This document shows, in pieces, positions 26,603 to 36,796 of a stretch of DNA of 64,000 bases. Origin of the DNA: Myxococcales bacterium (lineage in GTDB: Bacteria > Myxococcota > Bradymonadia > UBA7976 > UBA1532); NCBI GenBank assembly GCA_020633515.1, contig JACKDM010000012.1:1-64000 (forward strand), given 5' to 3'. How positions within the stretch are numbered: the stretch's first letter is position 1; each line of letters starts with the position of its first letter. The notes below the pieces were generated by a model. It saw only the letters and a list, made by a program, of their open reading frames with translations, searched no databases and had not been told where the DNA came from. Position numbers and translations under genes: made by a program.

Positions 26603-27763
26603 ATGCGCCTCGTGACGCTCGCGCTCGCGCTCGCGCTCGCCGCGCCCGCCCTCGCCAAGAAGCCGCCCGAAGTCGACCACCTCGGCCTCGCGACCATGCT
26701 GCTGCGCGACGGCCACCCCGACCGCGCCGGGCAGGCGCTCGACGCCTACGAAGCCGAGCGCATCGCCGCCGCCGATCCCGCCGCCGAAGACGGCCCCGAC
26801 CTGCCCCGCTACCACACCCTGCGCGGCGTCATCGCCCTGCGCCAGCGCGACTTCACCGCCGCGCTCGCCGCCTTCGACGCCGCAATCGCCGCTGGCGCGA
26901 CCGACGCCGCGCTGCACCTCTACCGCGCCCGCAGCGCGTGGGCGCTCGACGACTGCGCCACCGTGCTCGCCGCCTTCGCCGCCGCCGGCCCGCTCGCCGA
27001 CGGCGAGGCCGACTTCTTCGCGATGCGCAGCGCCTGCCACTGGCGCGCCGGCCGCCACGCCGCCGCGCTCGCCGCGCTCGACGCCGGCGAGGCAGCCTTC
27101 CCCGACCGCCGCGAGCTCGGCCGGATCCGCGTCGAGCGCCTGCTCGAGCTCGGCCTCCACCAGACCGCCGTCGACGCCGGCCGCCGCTCCATCGCCGGCG
27201 GCGGCGGGCTCGACGACCACCTCTTCGTCAGCGAGGCGCTCTTGCAGGCCGGGCAGGCCGAAGACGCGCGGCTGCTGCTCGAAGAGGCGCGCCTGCGCTT
27301 CGGCGACGACGAGCGCCTGCTCGTGCAGCTCGGCCACGCCTGGCTCGGCACCGAGCACCCGCTCGTCGCCGCGCGCATGTTCGAGGCCGCCGCGCTCTTC
27401 GACCCGAACCATGCCCGCGACGCCGCCGAGCTCTACCGCGAGCAGCAGGCCTATGGCCGCGCGCTCGCGCTCAACGGCCGCCTGCTCGAACAGCCGGCGA
27501 AGCTGCGGCAGCGCATGGCCTTGCTGCTCGACATGGAGCGCTTCGAGGCCGTCGTCGCGCTCACCCCGCGCCTCGCCCGGCTCGGCATGCTCGCCGAGGA
27601 CGAGGAGCTGCGCTACGCGCTCGCCTATGCGCACTTCCGCCTCGGCGACTTCGGCGAGGCCGAGGCGCAGCTCCGGCGGCTGACGAAGCCCGCCCTCTTC
27701 GAGCGCGCCGGCCAGCTCCGCAAGGCGATGGCCGACTGCCGCGCGGGCGGTGAGTGTGATTGA
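26603..27763 (+). CDS. Periplasmic TPR protein of the TonB locus
   Basis: 386 residues, starting 2 bases after tonB. A signal peptide (MRLVTLALALALAAPALA) is followed by helical pairs with TPR character (YHTLRGVIALRQRDFTAALA, DARLLLEEARLRFGDDERLL, DEELRYALAYAHFRLGDF). TPR proteins are the usual last member of TtpC-type TonB loci and are thought to be assembly or scaffold factors. Its stop overlaps the N-terminus of the receptor frame. Confidence 0.75.
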   Translation: MRLVTLALALALAAPALAKKPPEVDHLGLATMLLRDGHPDRAGQALDAYEAERIAAADPAAEDGPDLPRYHTLRGVIALRQRDFTAALAAFDAAIAAGATDAALHLYRARSAWALDDCATVLAAFAAAGPLADGEADFFAMRSACHWRAGRHAAALAALDAGEAAFPDRRELGRIRVERLLELGLHQTAVDAGRRSIAGGGGLDDHLFVSEALLQAGQAEDARLLLEEARLRFGDDERLLVQLGHAWLGTEHPLVAARMFEAAALFDPNHARDAAELYREQQAYGRALALNGRLLEQPAKLRQRMALLLDMERFEAVVALTPRLARLGMLAEDEELRYALAYAHFRLGDFGEAEAQLRRLTKPALFERAGQLRKAMADCRAGGECD

Positions 27764-30700
27764 AACCGTCAGGCGGCTGACGGTCCGGCCGTTGGGAGAC
27801 CGGACGTCCGCGCGGGCGCCCGACGGGGGGCGACCCGCCAGAGTCCGCGTCGCGCGGACCACGCACGCGAGATGCGCGATTCGTGTACGCGTCTGCAAGA
27901 CCCGTACATGGCCGCCGCTTTTCGTCATCGTGTTGACGCTCTGCCTCGCCGCGACCGCGCACGCCGAGGGTCGGCTCTCGGTCTTCGTCTTCGACGGCGC
28001 CGCCAGCGACCCGCCGCTCGCCGGCGCGACCGTCACCGTCGGTGAGCAGCGCGTCGAGACCAGCGCCTACGGCCGCGCGTGGTTGACCCTGCCCGACGGC
28101 GAGCACGTCGCCGTGATCACCGCGCCCGCCGGCCGCGCGCGCCTCGCCGCCGAGGCCGGCTTTGCCATCACCCCCGGCGACACCACCGAGCTGCTCGTCA
28201 CCCTCTTCGCCGACGCGCCCGCCGTCGTCGACCGCGAGCAGCGCGCCCCCGGCAGCGCGCCCGAGGCCGCGGCCGTCGACCCCGACGCCCCGACCGGCGC
28301 GCTCGCAGGCCGGATCACCGACCCCGCCGGCGCCCCCATCGCCGGCGCGCAGCTCTACGTGCGCGGCCGCCCCGAGACCGCGACCACCGGCGCCGACGGC
28401 CGCTATCGCCTCGACCTGCCCGCAGGCCCGCACGCCATCTCGGTGATCCACCCGAAGTACCGCGCCGGCCGCCTCGACGCGACCGTCACCCTCGACGCGA
28501 CCGCGACCGCCGACGCCGCCCTCGAACCCGCCGGCCTCGCGCTCGACGAGTACGTCGTCACCGCGCCCTACATCGCCGGCGGCGTCGCCGAGCTCTCCGC
28601 CGAGCGGCGCGGGACCGGCGGCGTCGTCGACGTGCTCGGCGCCGAGCAGATGTCGCGCGCCGGCGACTCGTCGGCGGCCGGCGCGCTCAAGCGCGTCACC
28701 GGGCTCACCATCGTCGGCGGCAAGTACATCTATGTCCGCGGCATGGGCGAGCGGTACTCGGCGACCACGCTCAACGGCATGTTCCTCCCGAGCCCCGAGC
28801 CCGAGCGCCGCGTCGTGCCGCTCGACATCTTCCCCACCGGCGTGCTCGGCAGCGTCGTCGTGCAGAAGACCACCTCGCCCGACGTGTCGGCCGAGTTCGG
28901 CGGCGGCGTCGTGCAGCTCCGCACCCGCGGCGTGCCCGAGGAGGCGTTCGTCGAGGTCTCGGCCTCGGTCGAGTACCAGAGCGGCACCACGTTCACCGAC
29001 GGCCTCGGCTACGCGGGCGGATCGACCGACTGGCTCGGGGTCGACGACGGCGCCCGCGCGCTCCCCGCGCCGCTCGCGGCCGAGTTCGAACGCTCCGGCC
29101 TCCAGCGCTGCGCCGGCGCCATCCCGCTCCCGGGGCGCGGCCCGTGCGTCACCCAGGCCGAGCTCGACGAGTACGCCCGCGCGCTGCCCAACGTCTGGGC
29201 GCCCGAGCGCGAGACCCTGCCGCCCGGCTTCGGGCTCTCGGTCGCGGCCGGCGACCGCTACGACCTCGGCCCGGTCGACCTCGGCGTCACCGGCAGCCTC
29301 GGCTACGGGCAGGGCTTCCGCCGGGTGACGGGCGCCCGCAACAGCTACGCGCTCAGCGGCGAGACGCTGATCGAGAAGGAGCCGGGCGACTACGAGAGCA
29401 CGACCCGCTCGGTCGACCTCAGCGGCATCGTCGAAGCTGCGGCCGTGATCGGCGACGACCACCGGCTCGCGCTGACGACGCTCCTGCTGCGCAACACCGA
29501 CGACCTCGTCGGCCGCTTCGAAGGCGTGCAGTTCGGCGACGAGAACAACGCGCTGCGGGTCACCCGCTTGCAGTGGGTCGAGCGGCAGCTCCTCACCCAG
29601 CAGGTGCGCGGCGAGCACCAGCTCCCGCTCGCCGAGCTCGCGCTGCGCTGGCACTACGGCTTCAGCCGCGCGCTCCGCCTCGAGCCCAACCGCCGCACCT
29701 GGCAGTACGACCGCGGCCGCGGCACCGACGAGCCGTTCGGCATGTCGGCCAAGCCCGAGGCCAACCGCCGCTTCTTCTCGACGCTCGACGACGACACCCA
29801 CGAGCTCGCGCTCGCGCTGCGGCTGCCGATCGGCCCGGCCGGCGAAGGCGACGACGAGCGTGACTTCATCGAGCTCGGCGGCACCGCGCTGCGCCGCGCC
29901 CGCGACGTCGAGTCGCTCCAGCTCCACCTCGAAGGCGACTCCGGGATCCGCGCGACCGAACCGATCGAAGCGCTGCTCGCGCCGGCCAACATCGGCGCCG
30001 ATCGGCGCTACGTCACCGAGAACGACACCCAGCTCGGCGACAGCTACGCCGCGACGCTCGGGATCGAGGCCGCGTGGCTGATGGGGCGCTACCGGCTCCC
30101 CGGCGAGCTCGGGCTGATGGCGGGGCTGCGCGTCGAGCACGCCGCGATGCGGGTCGAGTCGTACGCGCCGGTCGGTGAAGACCCGCCGCCGGGGCTGCTC
30201 GACGACCTCGACTGGCTGCCCTCGGCGAGCCTCGTGTGGGGCGTCGCCGAAGACATGCAGCTCCGCGCCGGCTACGGCCGCTCGATCAACCGCCCGGAGT
30301 TTCGCGAGAAGGCCGCGCTGCGCTACGACGACGTCATCGACCGCCGCTCCTACAAGGGCAACCCCGCGGTCGAGCGCGCGCTGATCGACCACTTCGACCT
30401 GCGCTGGGAGTGGTACCTCTCGCCCCGCGAGAGCGCGTCGGTCGCGGTCTTCTACAAGCGCTTCGATGGCCCGATCGAGCAGATCATCGAGGCCGGCTCC
30501 GACAAGACGATCATCCCCGACAACACCCGCGGCGCCGACAACCTCGGCGTCGAGCTCGACGCGCGCAAGCAGCTCGGCTTCTTCGGGGAGTGGGCCGACG
30601 CCTTCTATCTCGCGGGCAACCTCGCGTTGATCCGGTCATCGGTCGACACGACCCGCGAGACCGAGCCGGGCGGCGCGAGCCTCGTGCTGACCTCGAAGGA

Positions 30701-31028
30701 GCGCCCGCTGCAAGGCCAGTCGCCCTATGTGCTCAACCTCCAGCTCGGCTACGAAGACCTCGACGGCGGCGCGTTCGCGACGCTGCTCTACAACGTCGCC
30801 GGGCCGCGCGTCGTGCAGGTCGGCACCGACGGACTGCCCGACATCTTCGAGGTCGAGCGCCACTTCCTCGACGTCGTCGCCGGCCTGCCGGTGGGGGAGG
30901 GCTTCGAGCTGCGCTTCAAGGCGCAGAACCTGCTCAACGCCCCGGTCCGCGAGGCGCAGGGCACCGGCGTGCCCGACACCTGGGTCGAGGGGCGCACCTT
31001 CAGCCTGGGCGTGAAGTGGAGCTTGTGA
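27750..31028 (+). CDS. TonB-dependent outer-membrane receptor with carboxypeptidase-regulatory-like domains
   Basis: About 1092 residues. A signal peptide (PPLFVIVLTLCLAATAHA) is followed by two CarboxypepD_reg-type Ig-like domains (residues about 75-145 and 185-260: GALAGRITDPAGAPIAGAQL), a TonB box (LDEYVVTAPYI), a plug (IVGGKYIYVRGMGERYSATTLN, EFGGGVVQLRTRG) and a C-terminal beta-barrel ending FSLGVKWSL. The start is uncertain: the frame opens at GTG 27750 (GTG 27756 is next), giving an Arg-rich stretch of about 55 residues before the signal peptide, and a perfect hairpin at 27765-27784 lies inside it. The nearest alternative is TTG 27792. It is the final gene of the locus. Substrate unknown. 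Confidence 0.88.
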   Translation: MSVIETVRRLTVRPLGDRTSARAPDGGRPARVRVARTTHARCAIRVRVCKTRTWPPLFVIVLTLCLAATAHAEGRLSVFVFDGAASDPPLAGATVTVGEQRVETSAYGRAWLTLPDGEHVAVITAPAGRARLAAEAGFAITPGDTTELLVTLFADAPAVVDREQRAPGSAPEAAAVDPDAPTGALAGRITDPAGAPIAGAQLYVRGRPETATTGADGRYRLDLPAGPHAISVIHPKYRAGRLDATVTLDATATADAALEPAGLALDEYVVTAPYIAGGVAELSAERRGTGGVVDVLGAEQMSRAGDSSAAGALKRVTGLTIVGGKYIYVRGMGERYSATTLNGMFLPSPEPERRVVPLDIFPTGVLGSVVVQKTTSPDVSAEFGGGVVQLRTRGVPEEAFVEVSASVEYQSGTTFTDGLGYAGGSTDWLGVDDGARALPAPLAAEFERSGLQRCAGAIPLPGRGPCVTQAELDEYARALPNVWAPERETLPPGFGLSVAAGDRYDLGPVDLGVTGSLGYGQGFRRVTGARNSYALSGETLIEKEPGDYESTTRSVDLSGIVEAAAVIGDDHRLALTTLLLRNTDDLVGRFEGVQFGDENNALRVTRLQWVERQLLTQQVRGEHQLPLAELALRWHYGFSRALRLEPNRRTWQYDRGRGTDEPFGMSAKPEANRRFFSTLDDDTHELALALRLPIGPAGEGDDERDFIELGGTALRRARDVESLQLHLEGDSGIRATEPIEALLAPANIGADRRYVTENDTQLGDSYAATLGIEAAWLMGRYRLPGELGLMAGLRVEHAAMRVESYAPVGEDPPPGLLDDLDWLPSASLVWGVAEDMQLRAGYGRSINRPEFREKAALRYDDVIDRRSYKGNPAVERALIDHFDLRWEWYLSPRESASVAVFYKRFDGPIEQIIEAGSDKTIIPDNTRGADNLGVELDARKQLGFFGEWADAFYLAGNLALIRSSVDTTRETEPGGASLVLTSKERPLQGQSPYVLNLQLGYEDLDGGAFATLLYNVAGPRVVQVGTDGLPDIFEVERHFLDVVAGLPVGEGFELRFKAQNLLNAPVREAQGTGVPDTWVEGRTFSLGVKWSL
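27765..27784 (+). promoter_or_regulatory. Intercistronic 8-bp hairpin before the receptor gene
   Basis: ACCGTCAG (27765-27772), loop GCGG, CTGACGGT (27777-27784): a perfect 8-base-pair stem with a 4-base loop, starting 1 base after the TPR-gene stop. There is no T-tract, so it is more likely a processing/stability or attenuation element than a classic terminator. It would let receptor mRNA differ in level from the inner-membrane genes. Confidence 0.4.
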
Positions 31029-31040
31029 GCGGCCGCGCCC

Positions 31041-31994
31041 TTAGAACCTCACGAGCGCCCCGTTGCCGGTCGGCACGAACGCCGCGTCCGCCGGATCGCC
31101 CGCGTCGCGCACGAAGAGCCACACCCCGACCCCGATGAGCGCCGCGCCGACCGCGTAGGCGGTCACCGTCCCGATCCGCTGCGACTCGAACTGCTGCACC
31201 GCGGTGTCGTACTCGCTCGGCGTGCCCGCGTTGGCGGCGTCGTCGGCCGAGCCCGCCGCGAGCCCGTGGAAGACCGCGCCGGTCGCCGCCGCGCCGACGC
31301 CGGCGCCGATCACCAGCCAGGGCACGATGTTCCGCCCGCCGTCGTCGCTGCGGGAGGTCGCGCCGACGCGGTCGGGGGTGGTGGTCGCGACCGGGATCAG
31401 GTCGAAGCGGTGCGTCGTCGTGCGGCCGGGCTCGACGGTGAGCGTGCGGCGGCTCTCCTGGTAGCCGTCGGCGCGCGCGCTCGCCGGGTACTCGCCGCCG
31501 AGCACGCCCTTCACCGCGACCGGGCACGGGCGGTTGGGCTGTTCGAGGCCGTCGATCCGCAGCACCGTGCCGGGCTGGGCGCACTCGATCTGGAGGTCGC
31601 CGACCGCCTTGGGCTCGAGGTCGCGGATCGCCTCGCGGGCGCGGTCGCGGCGGCGGTCGGCCTCTTCGGAGAGCGTCAGGTAGCGCTGGTAGGCGCGCAC
31701 CGCGTCGGCGGGGCGGCCGAGCTCCTCGAAGCAGCGCGCGATGTTGAACCGCACCAGCGGGAGCACGTCGCTGCCTTCGAGGAGCGGCTCGGCGCGTTGC
31801 AGCTCCTTGAGCGCGCCGGCGTAGTCCTTGTCGCGGAAGAGCACCGTCGCCAGATCGAGGTAGGCCTGCGCCTTCTTGAGCCGGGTGTCGCGCTCCTCGG
31901 TCGTCTCGGGCGCGGCGAGCAGAGACGCGGGCGCCCCGGCGGCGAGGGTCGCGGCGAGGGCGACCGGGATCAGGCGGGTTCGCGTTCGGGGCAT
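31041..31994 (-). CDS. TPR protein with PEGA-like domain and C-terminal membrane segments
   Basis: 317 residues from ATG 31994. A signal peptide (LIPVALAATLAAGAPASLLA) is followed by TPRs (KAQAYLDLATVLFRDKDYAGALKEL, split here: KAQAYLDLATVLF, RFNIARCFEELGR), a PEGA-type beta domain (VLRIDGLEQPNRPCPVAVKGVLGGEY), and two hydrophobic segments (IVPWLVIGAGVGAAATGAVF, AVGAALIGVGVWLFV). It lies 2 bases downstream of the Ser/Thr kinase gene and is probably a linked effector or envelope sensor, a pairing frequent in Myxococcota. Confidence 0.75.
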   Translation of the reverse strand: MPRTRTRLIPVALAATLAAGAPASLLAAPETTEERDTRLKKAQAYLDLATVLFRDKDYAGALKELQRAEPLLEGSDVLPLVRFNIARCFEELGRPADAVRAYQRYLTLSEEADRRRDRAREAIRDLEPKAVGDLQIECAQPGTVLRIDGLEQPNRPCPVAVKGVLGGEYPASARADGYQESRRTLTVEPGRTTTHRFDLIPVATTTPDRVGATSRSDDGGRNIVPWLVIGAGVGAAATGAVFHGLAAGSADDAANAGTPSEYDTAVQQFESQRIGTVTAYAVGAALIGVGVWLFVRDAGDPADAAFVPTGNGALVRF

Positions 31995-31996
31995 GG

Positions 31997-33568
<1,572 letters not shown>

Positions 33569-33606
33569 CTCGATCGCTCAGATGCTCGCAACGGCGAGCG
33601 CTCGGG

Positions 33607-34332
33607 TCAAGAAGACGCCATGGCGGGCCCGAGCCGCGCGACCATGCGTTCGCGATATGCGGTCAGCGCCGCGCTGCCGCGGACGTGGTCGACGGCCGGG
33701 TCGCTGTACCCCGAGATCGCGAGGCCGCCGAGGAAGCCGAAGACCGTGGCGTCGTAGCTCGACGGCGCCTCGCCGAGCAGGAACGGGCGCTCGCCCATGA
33801 TCGCCACGATCGCCTCGGCGTCGTCGATGACCGCCTGGTACACCTCTTCGAGCGGGTAGCGCAGCACGCCCTGGCCGTGCAGCGTGCGCCGCAGGTCGCG
33901 CTTGATCTTGGGATAGGCGAGCGGGCGCACGAGCTTGGGCACGACCCGGTCGAGGATGTGGCTGCGCACGAACGCGAAGCCGTGATCGGTCAGCCAGCGG
34001 GCGCGGACCATGCCGAAGTAGGTCGCCTCTTCGAGCATGCGCTGCACCGCGCGGCCGACGCCGTGCTGCTCGGGGGTGAGCCCGGCGTCGATCGCAGGGC
34101 GGTACTTCGCCTTGCAGCGGCCGATGATGCGCTGCGAGTCGGCGATCAGCTCGCCGTCGAGGTCGACGAAGGGGATCTTGCTGTTGGGCGAGCGGCGGAA
34201 GTCGCCGTTGCGGCGGGTGTACTCGATGCCGGCGAGGTCGAGCCAGACCTCGAGCTTGGCGCAGAACGGGCTCAGGCTCGGGAAGCCGCCCTCGGCGCGG
34301 GGGGTCGTGTACAGGGTCAGCATGCGGCGCAT
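33607..34332 (-). CDS. Glutathione S-transferase-like protein (metaxin/failed-axon-connections type)
   Basis: 241 residues from ATG 34332, preceded by GGGAG. The N-terminal thioredoxin-like domain reads MLTLYTTPRAEGGFPSLSPF, CAKLEVWLDLAGIEY and SKIPFVDLDGELIADS; the C-terminal helical domain ends ISGYSDPAVDHVRGSAALTAY. This is the pattern of the GST subfamily related to Tom37/metaxin. Role in bacteria unknown. It is divergent from the gene at 34556; another ATG at 34323 is possible but has poorer spacing. Confidence 0.75.
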   Translation of the reverse strand: MRRMLTLYTTPRAEGGFPSLSPFCAKLEVWLDLAGIEYTRRNGDFRRSPNSKIPFVDLDGELIADSQRIIGRCKAKYRPAIDAGLTPEQHGVGRAVQRMLEEATYFGMVRARWLTDHGFAFVRSHILDRVVPKLVRPLAYPKIKRDLRRTLHGQGVLRYPLEEVYQAVIDDAEAIVAIMGERPFLLGEAPSSYDATVFGFLGGLAISGYSDPAVDHVRGSAALTAYRERMVARLGPAMASS

Positions 34333-34555
34333 CCTACTCCCTTCCGCCCGCCGCTTCGCCCCCAAAATGGCCGCGCCGCGCGGGGCGGCGCGCCTCGGCG
34401 GCGAGGCGGTCGCGGGGCGGATCGACGCGGATCGGGCGCAGCTCGGGCGCGATCGGCGCCGGGTGGGGCGCGGCGGGCGGTGGCGGCACGGTAAGTGCTC
34501 CGAAGGCGGGCGTTCGTCCGCGCCGCGGACCCCACCGCCCCGAAGGAGGAGAGCC
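34333..34555. other. Divergent intergenic region, GC-rich, with inverted repeats
   Basis: About 220 bases between the GST-like gene (minus) and the small protein gene at 34556 (plus). It contains a GTCCGCG/CCGCGGAC-type inverted repeat near 34515-34530 and several GC-rich repeats around 34375-34420, but no clear promoter, ORF or terminator. Confidence 0.35.
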
Positions 34556-35152
34556 TTGAGCGACCCGAAGTTCGACGACCAGAACGAGCCCCACGACGTC
34601 TTCGCCCGCCAGGTCGCGGATCACCCGATCGAAGACGCCGACGACGAGCGCCTCCTCGCCCGCGCGCTCGCCGAGGTCCTCGCCGGCAACGCCCGCACCC
34701 CGACCGACGATGACCGCTATCGCTACGACCACTTCACCGACCAGACCGACGACGCGCTGCTCGCGCTCGCCGAGGAGCCGCTCTCGCGCGACGACGTCGA
34801 AGACCTCGATGTCGGCCAGCGGCGCACGATCTTCCTCATCGCGCAGTCGCTCGCCCACGGCGGCGGCGGCGCCGAGCCCTCGCAGCAGCAGGCGCTCTCG
34901 CGCTTGCAGGCGGTGCTCGACCTCTCGTCGGGCGACGCGATGCTGCTCGAAGACGCCGGCCGTCGCCACGCGCTCGCGACCGGCGGCACGACCCCGATCC
35001 GGCCCGGCGAGGGCGAGGAGGTCGTCGACCGGCGGCACGAGAACTTCCGCGAGGAGCAGGTGCGCCGGGTACACGCCCGCCACGCGCCCGAGCGGGCGAG
35101 CCATCAGGTCGGCGTCTTCGGTTCGACGACGTCGAGCCGCCTCGATCGCTGA
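34556..35152 (+). CDS. Small acidic protein of unknown function
   Basis: 198 residues from TTG 34556, which has AGGAGGAG upstream. It is charged throughout, with an Asp/Glu-rich N-terminal half (IEDADDERLLARALAEVLAG, LSRDDVEDLD) and a central amphipathic helix (QQALSRLQAVLDL). It ends with a basic part (REEQVRRVHARH). No signal peptide, no membrane segment and no recognised family. A strong ribosome-binding site supports it being real. Confidence 0.6.
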   Translation: MSDPKFDDQNEPHDVFARQVADHPIEDADDERLLARALAEVLAGNARTPTDDDRYRYDHFTDQTDDALLALAEEPLSRDDVEDLDVGQRRTIFLIAQSLAHGGGGAEPSQQQALSRLQAVLDLSSGDAMLLEDAGRRHALATGGTTPIRPGEGEEVVDRRHENFREEQVRRVHARHAPERASHQVGVFGSTTSSRLDR

Positions 35153-35203
35153 TCGCGGTCGGATGGGCTAGACTCCGGGTGCATCACCGCGTCGGGGGAA
35201 GCC

Positions 35204-36112
35204 TTGCCCGAGCCGCTCGAAGTCCTCGCCCGCCTGCTCGAAGCCGGCCACCCGCCCGCGGCGGCGCTCGCGCTGCTCGGCCGGACCGGGTGCGCGTGGG
35301 CCGCTGTCGCCGCCGCCGCGGTCGAGGCGGGCGCCGATCCGGCGGGCGCGGTCGCCCGTGGCGGCGCGCTCACGGCGGCGGAGCTCGGCGCGATCGGCGG
35401 CGCGCTCGCGGCGCTCGATCCGGCGGCGCTGCGCCTCGTCGCGTCGCGGCGCGCGCATCGGCGGCTCATCCGCCGCGCGGTGCTGCGCGCGCTCGCGCTC
35501 CCGCTCGTGGCGGCGCTGTTCACGCTGCCGGGCGGCTGGTTCCTGCCCCGTTCGTTCGGGGCGCGGCTCGTCGACGCGCTCCCGCTGCTCGCGGTGCTCG
35601 GCGTCGTCGCGCTCGCCTTCACCGGCCGCCTCGCGCCGTTGCTCCATCGCCTCGGGCGGCGCTTCGTGCCCGAAGACACGACCGCCGCGCTCGCCGCCGC
35701 CGCGCCGCTCGACGCGCAGGGCTTCGAACGCGCCGCGCGGCTGTTGCCCGCCGGTCGCCTCGCCCGCGCCTGCGAGCGCGCTGGTCGTCGCCTCGCCGCC
35801 GGGGAGCCGCTCACCGCCGCCCTGCCGTCGGCCGCCGAGGTCGGCGCTTCGGCCGCGCAGCGCCTGCTGCTCGGCGCGACCGATCCGGCCGCGCTCGCCG
35901 CCGCCGCCGACGCCGACGCGCGCGCGCTCGCCGCCGCCGCCGCGCTCGCCGCCCGCCTCGCCGCCTGGGCCGCGGTCTTCTTCGCCACGCTCCGCCTCAC
36001 GATGGCGCTGCTCGACACCGATCTCGGCGCGCTCGATGGCCTCCCCGGGTTGATGCCGGGCGTCGATCCCGCCGCGATCGACGAGCTGCTGCGCGAGGTC
36101 GAGGGACGGTGA
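35204..36112 (+). CDS. Type II secretion F (GspF)-like membrane protein, orphan
   Basis: 302 residues from TTG 35204 with GGGGGAAG upstream. It has the duplicated layout of GspF/PilC: a helical cytoplasmic repeat (VLARLLEAGHPPAAALALLG), a membrane segment (LALPLVAALFTLPGGWFL), another hydrophobic part, a second helical repeat (GRLARACERAGRRLAAGEPL) and a last membrane segment (AWAAVFFATLRLTMALLD). Sequence is much diverged and Ala-rich, so this is an inference. No other secretion or pilus gene is adjacent, which makes it an orphan. Confidence 0.5.
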   Translation: MPEPLEVLARLLEAGHPPAAALALLGRTGCAWAAVAAAAVEAGADPAGAVARGGALTAAELGAIGGALAALDPAALRLVASRRAHRRLIRRAVLRALALPLVAALFTLPGGWFLPRSFGARLVDALPLLAVLGVVALAFTGRLAPLLHRLGRRFVPEDTTAALAAAAPLDAQGFERAARLLPAGRLARACERAGRRLAAGEPLTAALPSAAEVGASAAQRLLLGATDPAALAAAADADARALAAAAALAARLAAWAAVFFATLRLTMALLDTDLGALDGLPGLMPGVDPAAIDELLREVEGR

Positions 36113-36163
36113 CACGGGCGGCGCGGACGGCGTAGGCTCTGGCGTCCACTGCGGAGGGAAGCG

Positions 36164-36796
36164 ATGCACTGCCTGTTCGCCCATGGCTTCGAAGGCGTCC
36201 CGAGCGGGCGCAAGGCGCGCTATCTGCGCGAGGTGCTCGGCTTCGAGGTGACCGCGCCGCTGATGAACCGCACCGGCTGGTCGTTCGAGGATCAGATCGA
36301 GGCGGTGCTCGAGGCGGTCGACGCCGATCCGTCGATCGAGCTGCTCGTCGGGTCGAGCATGGGCGCGTTCGCGATCGCGGCGGCGGCGGCGCGGCGGCGG
36401 AGCCGGGCTTTCAAGCTGCTGTTGATGGCGCCGGCGGTGGGCATCCACGCCTGCTGGGTCGATCAGCTCGGCGAGGACGGCATGAAGCTGTGGGCCGAGA
36501 TGGGCGCGTTGCAGTACCACCACCAGGGCGTGGGTGAGCAGGTCGAGCTGCCGTACCGGCTGTGGACGCAGTGCCGCGACGAGGCCGAGGTGGTCGCGAC
36601 GCACCCGACGGTGATCGTGCACGGGCTGCGCGACGACGTGATCCCGATCCAACACGCGGTGGCGTTCGCGGTGCGCTCGCCGGGGGTGAAGCGGCTGTAC
36701 GGTGTCGACGACGGGCATCGGCTCCTCGACCACCTGCCGCTGATCGGCGAGGCGGTGGAGGTGCTGGGGATCGGCCGCGGCGCGGAGGCGCGATGA
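36164..36796 (+). CDS. Alpha/beta-hydrolase, YqiA-like
   Basis: 210 residues. The fold markers are FAHGFEGVPSG (oxyanion region), LLVGSSMGAFAI with the nucleophile Ser in GSSMG, and a C-terminal His in VDDGHRLLDHL; the acid is probably the Asp in HGLRDDVIP. It resembles YqiA-type esterases of unknown physiological substrate. It overlaps the next gene (ATGA). Confidence 0.75.
   Translation: MHCLFAHGFEGVPSGRKARYLREVLGFEVTAPLMNRTGWSFEDQIEAVLEAVDADPSIELLVGSSMGAFAIAAAAARRRSRAFKLLLMAPAVGIHACWVDQLGEDGMKLWAEMGALQYHHQGVGEQVELPYRLWTQCRDEAEVVATHPTVIVHGLRDDVIPIQHAVAFAVRSPGVKRLYGVDDGHRLLDHLPLIGEAVEVLGIGRGAEAR

Noticed and set aside
27561..30392. 943-residue minus-strand ORF opposite the TonB receptor
   Set aside because: Low-complexity Gly/Val/Arg translation, opposite a receptor with clear domains; a shadow.
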